This document shows positions 9,570 through 20,920 of a stretch of DNA of 64,000 nt, piece by piece. Source of the stretch: Shinisaurus crocodilurus (Eukaryota > Chordata > Lepidosauria > Squamata > Shinisauridae); contig CM037879.1 in NCBI GenBank assembly GCA_021292165.1, forward strand, positions 117,377,359 to 117,441,358, written 5' to 3'. Position 1 is the first letter of the stretch. Each line of letters begins with the position of its first letter. The notes below the pieces were generated by a model, which was not told the DNA's origin, did not search any database, and saw only the letters and a program-made list of their open reading frames with translations. Both the position numbers and the translations under genes were made by a program.

Positions 9570-11498
9570 ACCCCCACCTACCCACTTTCTCTCTTTCGCT
9601 CCCACTCCCTTTGCTCTGCCACTTTTGCACCTTGATCCTAAAAGTCCTGTCAAAATACATGGACGTTACGCCCACACAGAGGACGTAAGGTGCGAAGAAG
9701 GTGTAATACAGCGCAGAATGGATGGACAGACACAGGCGCTGCTGCTGCTCCTCCTCCCCCCCCACCCTCCCCCGCATTCAAAGGCCGAGCTTGGAGATGT
9801 GCGCGCGCACATGCGCTAGCCCAGGACGCGTTTAATGTAACTATTGTGAGCCTGGGCTGTTTTGATCTTGTTCCCTTTTAACCTTTCGGTACGAGGAACC
9901 ATTCACTCCTGCGCTTTAGTGGAACTTCCCCCCCTCCCCCCACTGGGGTTCCAATGAGCCTGATTTAGTGGAGAGGGAGAGAGCTGCCCAACCACACATG
10001 AATGGAAGTTCAACTTTTAAGGGCCTACACAGAAGGACCAAAAAAAAAAAAGCAGCCCCTCCGAAGCCGGGGCTTCACAAGTGATCGCTTGAAGAATCCG
10101 ATCTGGCACAAAGAGGCAGCTGGGCTGCTTTAATGAAATCTGCCTTCAAGCCGCAAGAACGGCAGCCTCAGGGATGCATTTATAAGATGACTGAAAAGCT
10201 ACACTTTCAAGTCGGGGCTCCTCCGGGTGGCTATAACAAACACATGGTTTAACTAAAAAACCCAAACAGAATGGGCAGAAATGGATAACTTTGATTGCGC
10301 AGGGCCACAGTGCTCTCTGGAATTAAAACTCACCGCTTAAGCGGACTTCTCCCCCCCCCCCCACCCCCAGACGAAAATGCTCGTCTATATGCATTCCCCC
10401 CAAAGCCACAGTATCGATGCTCCCAGAAAAGTGAGCGGATCCCCCACCCACACCTCTCCCGCCCTGTTCATGAAAAAGTTTGATGGAAAATGCTACAAAT
10501 TTCTCACTTTCCATCCAACTAGTCTTCCGCTGACAACTCCTAAGCTGACTGCCAATTTTTATCTGCCTCGCTGTTTAAACAAGCAGGATAGAATGTTCTA
10601 AAGTTCAGTGCTTGAAATTAAAATGATTTGAATTCCAGGATATTAATCTCTTTTCCCCACCCCCACCCCGTGCTTCATCCTCGGGTTCTGAATCGTGTCA
10701 TTAAAAATGATCCACCCTTTGTAGTCCGCAAGTGAATATTTTATAGGCAGATACCGCTATGAACACTTCTAACAGAACGTCAACCAGTCAGACTTTAGCT
10801 GTTTCAGGGATTACTTTGAGTAATTTATCAAAGCACGCTGCTAAATTTGGAGTGGTGAATATGAGGCCTTAGGGGGGAAAGAAGAGAGGAGGAGGGGGGG
10901 GGGAGAAGGAAGGGGGACCATTTCCATCAGGCTGGGAGACGAATTCTGTATTCAGTACTAAAGTCTCTTATTTATACCGAAATTTCAGACAGATTCACGG
11001 TGCCATTTATCGGTGGAGTGGAGTTTATTTGGATGCAGTGTGGTTTTCAAAGGGTTTGTACTTATGCCCCCCCCCCCATAATGGTCCTTAAAGGGGGTTT
11101 TCTTTTGGTAGTCAAGCAGGTGAATTAGTAATGGTGGGACTGCAAGGATCACTCAATCCTATTTAAGGTCCGAAACAACCTCCTCCTCCTCCTCCTCCTC
11201 CTTGGACTATGTCTGGAAGTGTATGGCTCATCTCCCTGTCTGGAGTCCCTTTTCAAATGATCTATAGCCCTTAAATTGCTTGGGAAGTTATCTCCCCTGT
11301 GTTTTGGAATCTTACAGATAATCCCCGTTCCCCAAACTTACTGGATATACCCCACATTCTTCCGACATTAACAAACCTTGGCAGGACTTTTTGCCATTTA
11401 TAAAGTCTAGGCAATTGTAAATTCTACCCCTCTGCACACGAAGGCATTCACAGACGTTGTAAATTGTATATAGAACGCCCTTTCCACTTCTGATTGCC
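9568..11498. other. Upstream region with candidate conserved non-coding blocks
   Basis: No gene is supported. After a short CGC-rich piece near 9800, the sequence is low in repeats. The blocks at about 10100-10260, 10690-10880 and 10960-11480 carry many TAAT-type and related words and look like constrained regulatory DNA of the kind known around POU3F2. This is inference; alignment would decide it. Confidence 0.35.
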
Positions 11499-11501
11499 TG
11501 T

Positions 11502-11556
<55 letters not shown>
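11499..11556. repeat. Compound (GT)n(GA)n microsatellite
   Basis: A GT run passes into a GA run. Confidence 0.95.
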
Positions 11557-11558
<2 letters not shown>

Positions 11559-12539
11559 CCATCATAAAGCCGGTCTGATAACTAAAGAAGTTGTTATTTT
11601 CTTCGGGATCAGAGAGGATTAAAGGGCGCGCGGGGCGTGTGTGTGTGTTGATACATGCAGCTCAGAAAGGATTTCATTCTTATTCTACATGACTCAGGGA
11701 AATTATTCTTCCTTGAACAGGTTACATGTACACATACTTCCATGAATGGCGAGTTGGGGGACCGAAGAGGAGTTGAAAGAAAAGAATGCGAAAAGAAAAG
11801 AAAAATAAGCAATCGAATTACTTCTGTTTCCAATGCTTCGTTTTCTCCAGGGGGAAAGCAGAAGGCAGTGGCATATTGGCGGTGCGTCCCGACCCCACCC
11901 CCCCGTCCCCCCGCCCAAGAAAAGAACCGGGACTGGGTTTCAGCCGCTACCCAGCTCTTCTTTGGAAGGGGACGTGTGTGGAGGGATGCAAGTAACCCTG
12001 ATACTTTCGAGTCGTTACCCGTAAGCATAATGTTTCTTCTTAGAAAAAGAAGTTGCTGGCTGGTTACTGTTTTCTTGGGAGTGCGACAAAATCCTGAATA
12101 GAACTCAATCCACCACAGATTTACTCTGATAGTCCAGTAGCAGACAAGTGCAAAAAGAGAGAGGGAGAGAGAGTAAAACCTAACTGCACTCAAACTCTTT
12201 AGTGGTCGGTGGGGGAGGACAGCCCGAGAAAGCCCTAAGTACGCTCACAGTCCCAATGAAATGGGTGGTGGACCCGTGGGAGGCATTTCTTTCTTTTTTC
12301 TTGCCTGGCAAGTGCAACCCCCCTCCCAGCCCTTTTGTGAATCAAACACAACAGAGACCGAGGCGTTAAGTCACGTCCTGTTAAAAGGAGGCGAGAACGG
12401 CCTCGATTCTCCTGCTGCTCCTACGTCTGGGAATGGAAACAGTCCGCTGTGTGTCCTCCATAAAGACAGAGCTCCATGGCTGGGTGCGTGGCCTGTGCGA
12501 AGTCTAATCACGCACGTAGAAGACTGGGAGAGGCGTACA
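11557..12539. other. Upstream non-coding region
   Basis: I see no coding potential beyond low-complexity reading frames. The sequence looks mostly unique, with one [17 protein letters not shown] C-rich patch near 11890. Confidence 0.4.
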
Positions 12540-12772
12540 CATTTAATTCTTATTACTTTTATATCCCGCCTCCCCCCCAGGAACCCAGGGCGGTTTACAC
12601 GATCCTCCCTCCTCTTCACGTTATCCACATAACAACTCTGTGAAGTAGGTTAGGCTGAGAGTCAGTGACTGGCCCAAAGTCACCCAGCGAGCTACATGGC
12701 CGAGTGGGGACTAGAACCCGGATCTCCCGAGTCCCAGACCGACACTGTATCCACTGCGCCACACTGGCTCTC
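12540..12772 (-). mobile_element. tRNA-derived SINE, squamate type, minus orientation
   Basis: Read on the minus strand it begins GAGAGCCAGTGTGGCGCAG, carries a box-B-like GGGTTCTAGTCCCCA stretch, then the family's GTCACTGACTCTCAGCCTA and a tail with AAGCCGCC-like and TATAAAAGTAATAA words. The other copies in this window (22726-22967, 38992-39218, 45479-45729, 51261-51413, 59455-59700) share the same order of blocks. The exact family name (Sauria or Squam type) is not settled here. Confidence 0.85.
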
Positions 12773-12856
12773 TTGTCAAGGAAACTTCCTAGAGCAGTTA
12801 AACTGATTTCTCCGCACTGCTTCGAATAAAAGGAACACCCCCCCCCATCCGTGCAG

Positions 12857-12924
12857 TGAGACCCTAAGGATGTTTACTCAGGATAAGTTACTGCTTAGTA
12901 AGTACTTTAGGATTGCAGCCATGA
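12857..12924. repeat. GGAGTAAG-family short palindromic repeat, partial
   Basis: It ends TTAGGATTGCAGCCAT, like the full copy at 6683-6769, with diverged internal sequence. Confidence 0.6.
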
Positions 12925-14780
12925 GCTCAACGATCGGAGCTATAAATCGCCTTCAAATGCCCAATACTTGGCTTGAGTGATGATGGATGTATATATGAGG
13001 TGGTGGGTGAGGACGAAAGAGAGGTGTTTGATTTAGGACCCCCTCCCATTCCTCTTGTTGCGGAAGCGCGCTATGAAGGTTGCTAAAACGGTTTGGGATT
13101 GGGGTGCGGGTGTGTGTGCGGGTGGGTGGGGGAAGAGTGTTTCTTCTTTGCAAGGATTTGGAATAGGAGAAGGAGGAGGACGAAGGGAACGGAGGCAAAC
13201 AAGGAGGCCGGCCCATTGTCCAGCGAGGGTGCATTTTTGTCAGCCCACTGATGGTTGCTATAGTGAGGACGCAAAACCAAACAGAAGAGCACACACAGTT
13301 CGGCTCGCTCAGCTCTCCCCAGCTCCTGCGAGAGGGAACTGTCACCCCCGCTCGAGTCCCAACCAAAATAAAAGCGCCAGCACTGACCCAAGGGAGCCGT
13401 CTGGCCTCAGACTAAGGATGGAGGTGAGGGCGCAGGTCAGGAATTAGGGATAAGCAGGAACCGGGGGTGGTGATGGAGGAGAGATCACCCACCCAGCTGT
13501 TTAGACTCCAAACTGGCTAAACAAATCCACAAACCCTGTGCCACAACAACCCTGCCGTTTAAGCCGGTATAGGTCTCACCAGATTTCGAGGTCGGGGCCA
13601 TTACCCGCTTTGCTGCTCCGCTTAAAGTGGGCTGTATGGGCCGACTGCATCCCCTGACATAAATAAAGCGTCCATTGATCTGGCCTTTATTTCCAGCTTC
13701 TCCATTTCGCTCCAGCCAGCTAATGAAATGCAGAAGTCACCGGCCACTATTACAGTCTACTGGGAAGGGAAGCAATATTGCTATTACGTATACGGATCCT
13801 GCCTGAACTCCATGGAACTCAGTGACACTTCCTTCTGTGTAATAAACATACTTGGAGTTGTGCTGCCAGCTGAAAACTAGAGAATGCTGCCCCTAGTCAG
13901 GATTCATAGCGGCTTTCTCTTCTGGCCCCGAACTTGTAGTGTCACTGTTCCAGAGGCATTCCTCTTTGTCTTTTTATTATCTAATTAAGGAAAACAGTAA
14001 TATAACACAACCAACAATCCTTTTCTTCTTGGAAAAGGATGAGAGGGCAGCAGAGCTCTTTGCATTTTTTAAAAGAGACTCTTATTTTGCAGAGGTGGGT
14101 TCTTTTCATTTCTTTCTTTTCTTGTAGTTCGTGCTTTGCTATTCAACTTTGAAAAATAGCGAGGCGAGAGAAGGCAGGATAATGGAGGTTCTTGGCTCGA
14201 GATTTTAGTTAAGCGCGTGGTTCGAGGTGACAAGAAGAAAGTTAGTTACTTAGTTAATTGGGAATTAGTTCATTGAGAATCAGCTCTGAACCTTCCAGGA
14301 GTTTGTTTAAATGGTGTGTTTTTTGTTTTTGTTTTTCTGTTGGGTTCCCTTCCCTTCCCCTCCCCATTTCGCCCCGGAAAGTTTATATTGCAGTTGAAGA
14401 AAAGAGGTCAGTATCTTTTCAAATGAATGAACCTGTCTATATGTCTGTTTCTGTCTGCTTCCACCCTTCCCTGGAAAAAGAGGGTGGCGTGTAAATCTTT
14501 CCTCCCCCACCCCGTCTCCCTCCATCTGTTCTGTGTGATCTAAAACCCACAAGATTTATATTGTAGTCTAGATATGAAACTTAGTAACTAGAACACGAGG
14601 CAAGAAATGAGGAAAAAAAGTCTTCATTAATTATACTGGACCATCATCATGTTATTCTGTTTTGTGTGTGTGTGTGTGTGTCTTCTACGTGTGCATGTGT
14701 GTGTCTAGTTTGTCTTATTTTCGAATGGTAGTTGAGAGATGTTATTGGTACAGGGCAAAAAAAAAAAAACTTTACAGGCC
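12925..14780. other. Upstream region, low repeat content
   Basis: No gene is supported. The block at about 13540-13770 looks unique and constrained: balanced composition, ATAAATAAAG and CTAATGAAATGC words, no repeat signature. A diverged GGAGTAAG-type fragment lies near 13795-13870. A short GT run lies near 14664-14681. Confidence 0.4.
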
Positions 14781-15260
14781 ACCATTTAATGCATTATTCA
14801 CATTTCAATAAAAATGCTTGAAAGAAATCATCTTAATGAAGAGAACATTTGTACTAATTTGGTGATAATTATCAGAATCACCCAATATTCGCAGAGGCTG
14901 TATCATTACGTGTTGGAAGAAAAGCAAAGCACATTATTTTAATAGTCTGATATGCAAACTATGGACCATTCAATTACATGGCTTAATAATGCATACATGA
15001 TGTGATCTTGTTACTGGGATAGGGAGGTCTGAAGTAATTCACTCCAAAGACCAAGTTGTGCTCTTACATCCAGTAAAATCCATTGCTATGGAACAGGGGG
15101 CCCTGCCAAACTACATTTAAGAGAATAAAAACTAATGACTGAGAATCTGAGCGTTAAATTAACATTAATTATATGACCTGCTTGCTGGAAAGATTAAATT
15201 TCTTACGCCCTAATTAGATAAGATCTCCTAGTACATCAAACAATTTCCTTTTCCCGATTT
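14781..15260. promoter_or_regulatory. Candidate conserved enhancer block rich in homeobox and POU words
   Basis: This 480-base AT-rich stretch is free of recognisable repeats. It is dense in TAAT cores (ATTAAC, TAATTA, TTAATAATG) and has an octamer-like ATGCAAAC at 14952-14959. It resembles developmental enhancers near transcription-factor genes. What is seen is composition and motif density only; enhancer status is inference and needs cross-species alignment. Confidence 0.35.
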
Positions 15261-15599
15261 TGGTATTAAAAACAAAACACAGAATGAATCGGGGGAGGGA
15301 GGGGGTTGTGGGCGCCGTTTTTCCTCAGCAAGATCTAAATAGCCACCCCACCCCAATCTTCATTTGCTTCCTCCAGAGTTTGTATGGAGTGGGGAAGAGC
15401 AGAGTCCAGGGAATACGCTCAGGTCAGCGTGTTCTTCGAGCTGGATTTCTTTAAGTAATTCCACTGCAAGTGCCTGGCAAATTAGCACAGGCAAGCAGCC
15501 GGCAGCCGAAGTAACGTCTAGCCGCCTGCAGTACCAAATCACTCCACTAGGTGCTGAGAAAGGGAGTCTATATATTAATTCTCCCAATTCCCCTTCCTT

Positions 15600-16250
15600 T
15601 TTTCTTTCTTTTTAGAAATCACACCGTGGGGTTTTGAGTGAGCAAGTTGTCAGATCCGAGCTTACGGGACAGCTGAATGTCTTGGGTCCCTCCACTGCCC
15701 GCATCCTCCTCCTCACCCTCAGGGACACATAGACTGCACATGGGGCAGAAACGCTGAACCCCTAGCCCTAACCCTCCCCCTCCCGCCGCGCTCCGCAAAT
15801 AGTTTATTTTACAATGACACTTCAAAGGATAAGGCAGGACGACGACCTGCCCTGTCAGCCCCCTCATAAAACCCGCAGACAATGTCGCCCGCCTTTCGCA
15901 GCAGTCGCGACTGAGACACGCTCCTAAGGCCCCTCCCCCTCCCGCCGCCGCCAGTCATCTCCCCACTCAGGACAGGAGGCGCAGCCACCAGAGCCTTTGC
16001 TGCTGCTGCGGTCGACACCTAACCCTCAGACTTCGCTTGCGCCATCTCAGAAGAAGGCAGAAATCTCAAAGCCTCCGGATAGAGTTTCTTCTTCGCTTGC
16101 AAAACCCCAAAGGCGACGTTGATTTAGCCCAGTGCTGCTGGTGGCAACACAGTCAGGGCGGGGGGAAGGGGGCTGTGTGCGTGCCTGTGGGGGTGCAGAG
16201 GAATGACGGGACTTTTTCCAGTGGCCGAAGAAATGGCTCGAGTCGACCTG
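15600..16250. promoter_or_regulatory. Distal CpG-rich island
   Basis: About 12 kb above POU3F2 the sequence turns GC- and CpG-rich, with clusters such as CCCGCCGCCGCC, GCAGTCGCGACTG and GCTGCGGTCGACACC at about 15780-16040. No open reading frame there resembles a known protein. It could be a promoter of a non-coding transcript or a developmental CpG island. Confidence 0.4.
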
Positions 16251-16567
16251 CGTTTTTAATTCCTTCACTTCATGAAGGGTTTTCTAAGGACTCAACCCTT
16301 CCCTTTGCATGTTTAGACAGCAGAAAGTCCTACGACTCCGACTCCCAGCATTCCCCAGCCAGCCAGCGCCCCAAGTCTCTAAAGAAGGAATCCTCCCCCT
16401 ATTTAGACTTCTTAAACTAAACAGTTTCAATTCCAGACAAAACAACAACAAAGTAATTCTGGGGAGAAAACACCAGAAGAAGACTTTTGTTTGGGCACCT
16501 GGACTCATCACTCACTCAACATTTCTTAAGGACCACAAAAGGCCCTCACAAAAGGTTCCTTCTATAG

Positions 16568-16697
16568 GGTTGGATCCAGACTTAGCCATGCTCAGAGTAG
16601 ACCCACTGAAATCAGTGGGACTTCAGTGAGCCATGATTTACTTGCCCCATTGAATTCAGTGGGTCTACTCTAAGCATGGCTAAGTCTGGATCCAACC
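16568..16697. repeat. 130-bp hairpin repeat (GGTTGGATCC family), copy 1
   Basis: The ends GGTTGGATCCAGACTTAGCC and its inverted complement bound two arms that both contain the AGAGTAGACCCA word. The two halves are near-perfect inverted complements around about 16632. Copy 2 lies at 40391-40521 and a half copy at about 39232-39290. It is MITE-like; the superfamily is not determined. Confidence 0.8.
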
Positions 16698-17521
16698 TAT
16701 CATTTACATTTCTATAGCTCCCTTGCCTTCTTCATCCCCTCTTCCATTTTGGTGATCAAGGTGGCATAATAAGCAGTTCCCAGCCAGGCAGTCTCTTGTC
16801 CAGGCACCGACCAGACCCAGCCCTGCTTAGCTTCAGCGAGGTTGCTCCATTATGGGCCTTCAGGCCTGACTACAGTGGTTAATACACTAAACCAAAGCCC
16901 CCCACCCTTATTGTTGTTGTTGTTTACCTGTCTGACACAATTTCAGAATACCTGTCTGGAGTCTCCCTTCATCTTTTGCAAGGAAAGCCACAGAAGTGTC
17001 TTCCTGGTGAAAGCATTGATTGCCAGTAATCAGTGCGTGTGCACAATAGGCCAACAGGTGTGGACCAGGGGAAGTGCTAGATACCTAAACAATCAGGGGC
17101 ACAGGCCCATAGGACAAAGAAAATTGCACAAATGTGCATATGCTAATTTACATACACAAATATACATGCATAATTAGAAATAATTACTATATTTAAATTT
17201 TATAGAAGGCAAGCTAATTAACTGCTTGCCTGCTTTCAGGACAGAACTGTGCCATGTCCCAAATTGTGCTTGCTTACAACTTACCCTCCCTGCACCCACA
17301 CTTTTCCTTGGTCTTTCAGGCCCAAATCCAGATAGGGAGGATGGAGTGGCTGGGACCTGCGAAGAGCTGTATGGCACCTTGAACATTTACCAATTAATGC
17401 AAACTGAACATGGCACACTGGCAAGGGAGAGTGTGGAAACGTAGACTATAATAACCCATGCTGTTAGGCTGCAAACCTAACACAGGCTTGTGGCTTACGC
17501 TGGCTCAGCTTGTCTGAGTGT

Positions 17522-17600
17522 GTAAAGTTGAGCAGGGGGGTTGGACTTGATAGCCTTGTAGGCTCCTTCCAACTCTATGATCTATGAAATCTATGAAACC
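17522..17600 (+). mobile_element. CR1-type LINE 3' end fragment
   Basis: It carries GGTTGGACTTGATAGCC and CTCCTTCCAACTCTATGA followed by repeated TCTATGA units, the usual end of CR1 elements in reptiles and birds. Only the 3' end is present. Confidence 0.8.
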
Positions 17601-17911
17601 TACACAATTACTAAATAACCCCCATTAAACATAGTGGGATTTACTTCTTTTGCTCTTCCCCCCAACCCCCACCATCAACAAGCACAACAGCAACACTGGA
17701 CAGTGAGGACTTGCCTTGCTGCTCCTGGTCCCTGGACCAGGTGAGGAGGCAGAGAGAGCAGCCACCAAAGGTATCTCATTTTATTTCACATACTTTATTT
17801 TGGTAGTTTCTGGGATTCTAGAACACTTTTTAAAAATAGTTCTTGGGTTCTAAGTTCTTGAAATCCTAAAATCTACATCAAATGTTGTAATTAAGTTTCT
17901 AGCAACAACAA

Positions 17912-17941
17912 CATCATCATCATCATCATCATCATCATCAT
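17912..17941. repeat. (ATC)n microsatellite
   Basis: A pure ATC trinucleotide run. Confidence 0.95.
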
Positions 17942-18204
17942 ACAACTCTTAAAGGATCAAAATGCATAGTTGGATACCTTTGTTAGGACCAACCCAAATT
18001 CCTAATAAATGTATTGCCCAACTGTGGATTTTGGGTTTTTATTTCTCATAGACCAGCATGGCTACCTTCATTTTTGGTTGGTTGTTTTTTTAAATTACCA
18101 AAGTTTTCAATCCCCAGATTTCTCTCTAGATCCAGTTATTGCAACTATATTCAGGGTGGATAAGGCAGGGTGCAGCTCTCTGAGCACATTTACTAAGGAG
18201 TAAG

Positions 18205-18294
18205 ACTCCAATTCTACATACACTTACCTGGGAGTAAATCCCACTGAACTCAGTATGAGTTACTTTTGAATCAATTTGTTTAGGATTACATAGT
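18205..18294. repeat. GGAGTAAG-family short palindromic repeat
   Basis: It contains CTTACCTGGGAGTAAAT and ends TGTTTAGGATTACA, matching the family seen at 6683-6769. Confidence 0.7.
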
Positions 18295-20264
18295 AAATTT
18301 GATGTACCGTAATCCTGAACATGTTTTCCCATCCACAGATCTCTCTGTAGCCACAGTTGTTTCCCTACCCCCACATAATTTCCTGTACCATCTCAGCAGT
18401 TACCTTTCCCCACCCCACAGGTCTCTATAGCCCTTTCCAGGGCTGGCCCCAAGAAATTTTGCTGCCTGAGGCAGACCAGTAAATGGCACCTCCCCTGCCC
18501 CCACCACTCAAGGTGCATAGTAGTACTTAAACCCAGTCAAGTTGTTTTGGCCCCTGAGGCAGAAAATTCTACAAGCACCTCTCCCCTTCCCTGGCAGTGA
18601 AAACACAATAATTATTAAATTAAATAATGAATAGCTGCTTCTTGATGACATCCCAAATCAGCTCTAAAGTGTGTGTGTGTGTGTGTGTTTGTAACTTTAA
18701 AGGACTCTGTCTCCTACGGACAACCCTAAGTGATGTATGTACAGGGAAGAGGAGAACATTTGATTTTAGGGGAAAATCTCAGGCAGAAAGATTCAAGGGA
18801 GGCAGCAGGAGGGGAAGTACATGTGGGCAAAAAGCCAGCTAATCCAGGGGGATCAGATGCAACAGAGGTCATCAGGGTTCCTGTACCTTTAATTCAGCAA
18901 GTGCCATTTTTCTCCAATTACATGAAAAGCAACATCTTTCAAAATAACTTTCTGTACAGTGGACTCCAGTCCATGAAAGCTTATTATGCCACAGTTAATT
19001 TGTGAGTCTTTAAGGTGCAGCAAGGGATTGTGGCTTTTGGACACAAAAGAGCAAGAAGCCCCTATCCTCCTCTCACCTCTGTTCACCTTCCTCTAGCCTA
19101 GTGCAAACCCCTAATGCCAAGGATGACCATGCAGCCACCAGAATCTGACCACATGGATCCTGCAAAAAGCAGGTGCACTCCAGAAAGATGAGTGCAGAGC
19201 TGAGGAGCTCTAGACACAGTCAAGGAAGCCAGGGCAAACTGCACACTCATACATTACCTTTCCCCAAATTCAGACATTGCTGCTCATTCAAACCCTTTTT
19301 GCAAGCAAACCCACTTCTGTTTCCACCACGGTCAAGTGGGCCTGGGCCAGCTTGGAGGTAGCAAGGAAGGCCTCTGGCACTCCGTTTGATGTGTGAGCAG
19401 CCAATGTGCCTGCCCTTCCTCTTGTCAGGGCATCACTGCCTACAGTGGCTGAGGGAACAAATACAATTGCCTAGTGGCAATTGGCTGGGCAGGCCTCTGA
19501 AGAGTCAGGCACACTCCAAGAAAGCTGGGTGACAGTGGTGCTGTTAGGCAATTTTGGACTCTGGACTTAATGAAAATAATGAGCAGACTGTGGAAGGAAA
19601 GGTGTCAGTCTCCCCTCTAGTTTAAAAGGCTGGTGTCTTCATGCTACACTCATTATTAGTTTGCTGTGGGAGTGAGTCCTAAGGTCTCCTAGTAACTGCA
19701 AGGCTACTGAGTTCAGAGGGAAGAAGAAGCAGGCTTGTATTAAGGCAGATGATGGCAATTGGGGCAGCTCTAAAGATCTGGGGCACAGGTCAGAAGATCT
19801 GAGGCCCATGCCCAGGTAGGCCAGCTGCTAACTCCACCCTGGTGGTGTGGACTTTCACAGGGCGTGAAAAACAGAACCCAGCAGTGTTGCTCAAAGGTTC
19901 TTGTGGGCCGCCCGATCTCAGTGAACAGGGAGGAAGTGCTGTGTGTGACAGAGCAGTTGGTTTGGCCTGCGAGTCACAAGATCATGCAAAAGATTTAGGA
20001 AGCATACATGGGGTTTTACTTATCCCATATTATTTCCATAACAACCCAGTGAGGCAGTTTACAAAAGAGATGGGGACTGGCTCAAAGGGAATTCCATGGA
20101 TGGGTGTTTTTTATTTATTTATTTATTTTTACCTTTTAGAGTCCAGGTCTGGCCCTCAAATTCCAATACTAATTGCTCTACCATACTGGTACATACACCC
20201 CCCTCCCACACACACATCCCTATTGTCTATCTATCCTTCTTTGCATAAGGGATAATTAATTTAT

Positions 20265-20510
20265 GCAATTCTTTTCCAGAGGATGTGCTGATGGCTACTA
20301 GTTTAGAGGAAGATTAACACATTCATGGAAGGAAAGTCTACCATGGGCACTATGGAAACTCTACCTGCAGAGGTGGTATGCCACTGAATGCCAGTTACTG
20401 GGGAGCAGCAGGAGAAGAGGGTGATATCTTCTTGTGGGCTCCTCAGAGGCATCTGGTTGGACACTGTGAGAAATATGCTGGGCCAGCAGGGCTTGTCTTT
20501 ATGATATACT
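20265..20510 (+). mobile_element. LINE 3' region fragment (CR1/L2-type non-LTR element)
   Basis: It contains GATGGCTACTAGTTTA, ATTCATGGAAGG, and GGTTGGACACTGTGAGAA followed by GCTGGGCCAGCAGGG. These blocks recur in the same order at 30555-30705, 36541-36700 and 48421-48590, and inverted at 29147-29400. No coding part remains. Confidence 0.7.
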
Positions 20511-20775
20511 ATTAGGGTGCTTGGTGCCTGACCTTTGGCCTATGCTTACACCAACATCAATTGTTTCCTGCTTCCCATGCTTCTGTGAAGGGGTATCATG
20601 AAGTTCTATCTATAGTTGGCAGGGCGGAACAGTATGAACTAGGCACTCTGATCAGACTGCAATTCCCAGGATTCCTTGGGGGAAGCTGCCCATGACAGCT
20701 AACTAAACAGGAAGATGGTAAAGGGAATGTGTGTGTTATATGTACATACAATTATACGTTTTACAACATGTACAG

Positions 20776-20912
20776 CAGGGATGGGGAACATGTGGCTCTC
20801 CAAATGTTGTTGGACTTCAACTCCCATCATCCCTCACCATTGGCTGTGCTGGCTAGGGCTGATGGGAGTTGCAGTCCAACAACATCTGAGGGCCACATGT
20901 TTCTCACCCCTT
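20776..20912. mobile_element. Short non-autonomous hAT-type palindromic element
   Basis: It begins CAGGGATGGGGAACATGTGG and ends GCCACATGTTTCTCACCCCTT, with inverted inner arms built around GTTGGACTTCAACTCCCATC. TGTACAG flanks both sides (20769-20775 and 20914-20920), fitting an 8-bp target duplication in which one base is ambiguous. CAGGGAT-type ends and 8-bp duplications are hAT hallmarks. Related copies lie at 28892-29033, 31952-32088, 32472-32607, 32684-32821 and 34258-34381. Confidence 0.8.
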
Positions 20913-20920
20913 GTGTACAG

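Larger units (their letters stand above)
16698..20264. other. Gene desert segment with LINE and short-repeat fragments
   Basis: No gene is supported. Visible pieces are a CR1-type 3' end at about 17522-17600 (TTGGACTTGATAGCC ... TCTATGA repeats), an ATC run at 17912-17941, a GGAGTAAG-family copy at 18205-18294, a short GT run near 18669-18687, and a fragment of the repeat with the word GAGTCTTTAAGGTGC at about 18958-19030. The rest is unassigned. Confidence 0.5.

Noticed and set aside
9241..9777. A 178-codon minus-strand frame
   Set aside because: It consists mainly of translated TC, AC and ATC microsatellites (Arg-Glu, Cys-Val and Asp runs).
11609..12193. A 194-codon minus-strand frame
   Set aside because: No recognisable domain; it includes Ser-Leu runs from a GA tract. 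Chance open frame.
15755..15785. Telomere-like CCCTAACCC words
   Set aside because: Only one or two units occur in a C-rich context; there is no tandem array.
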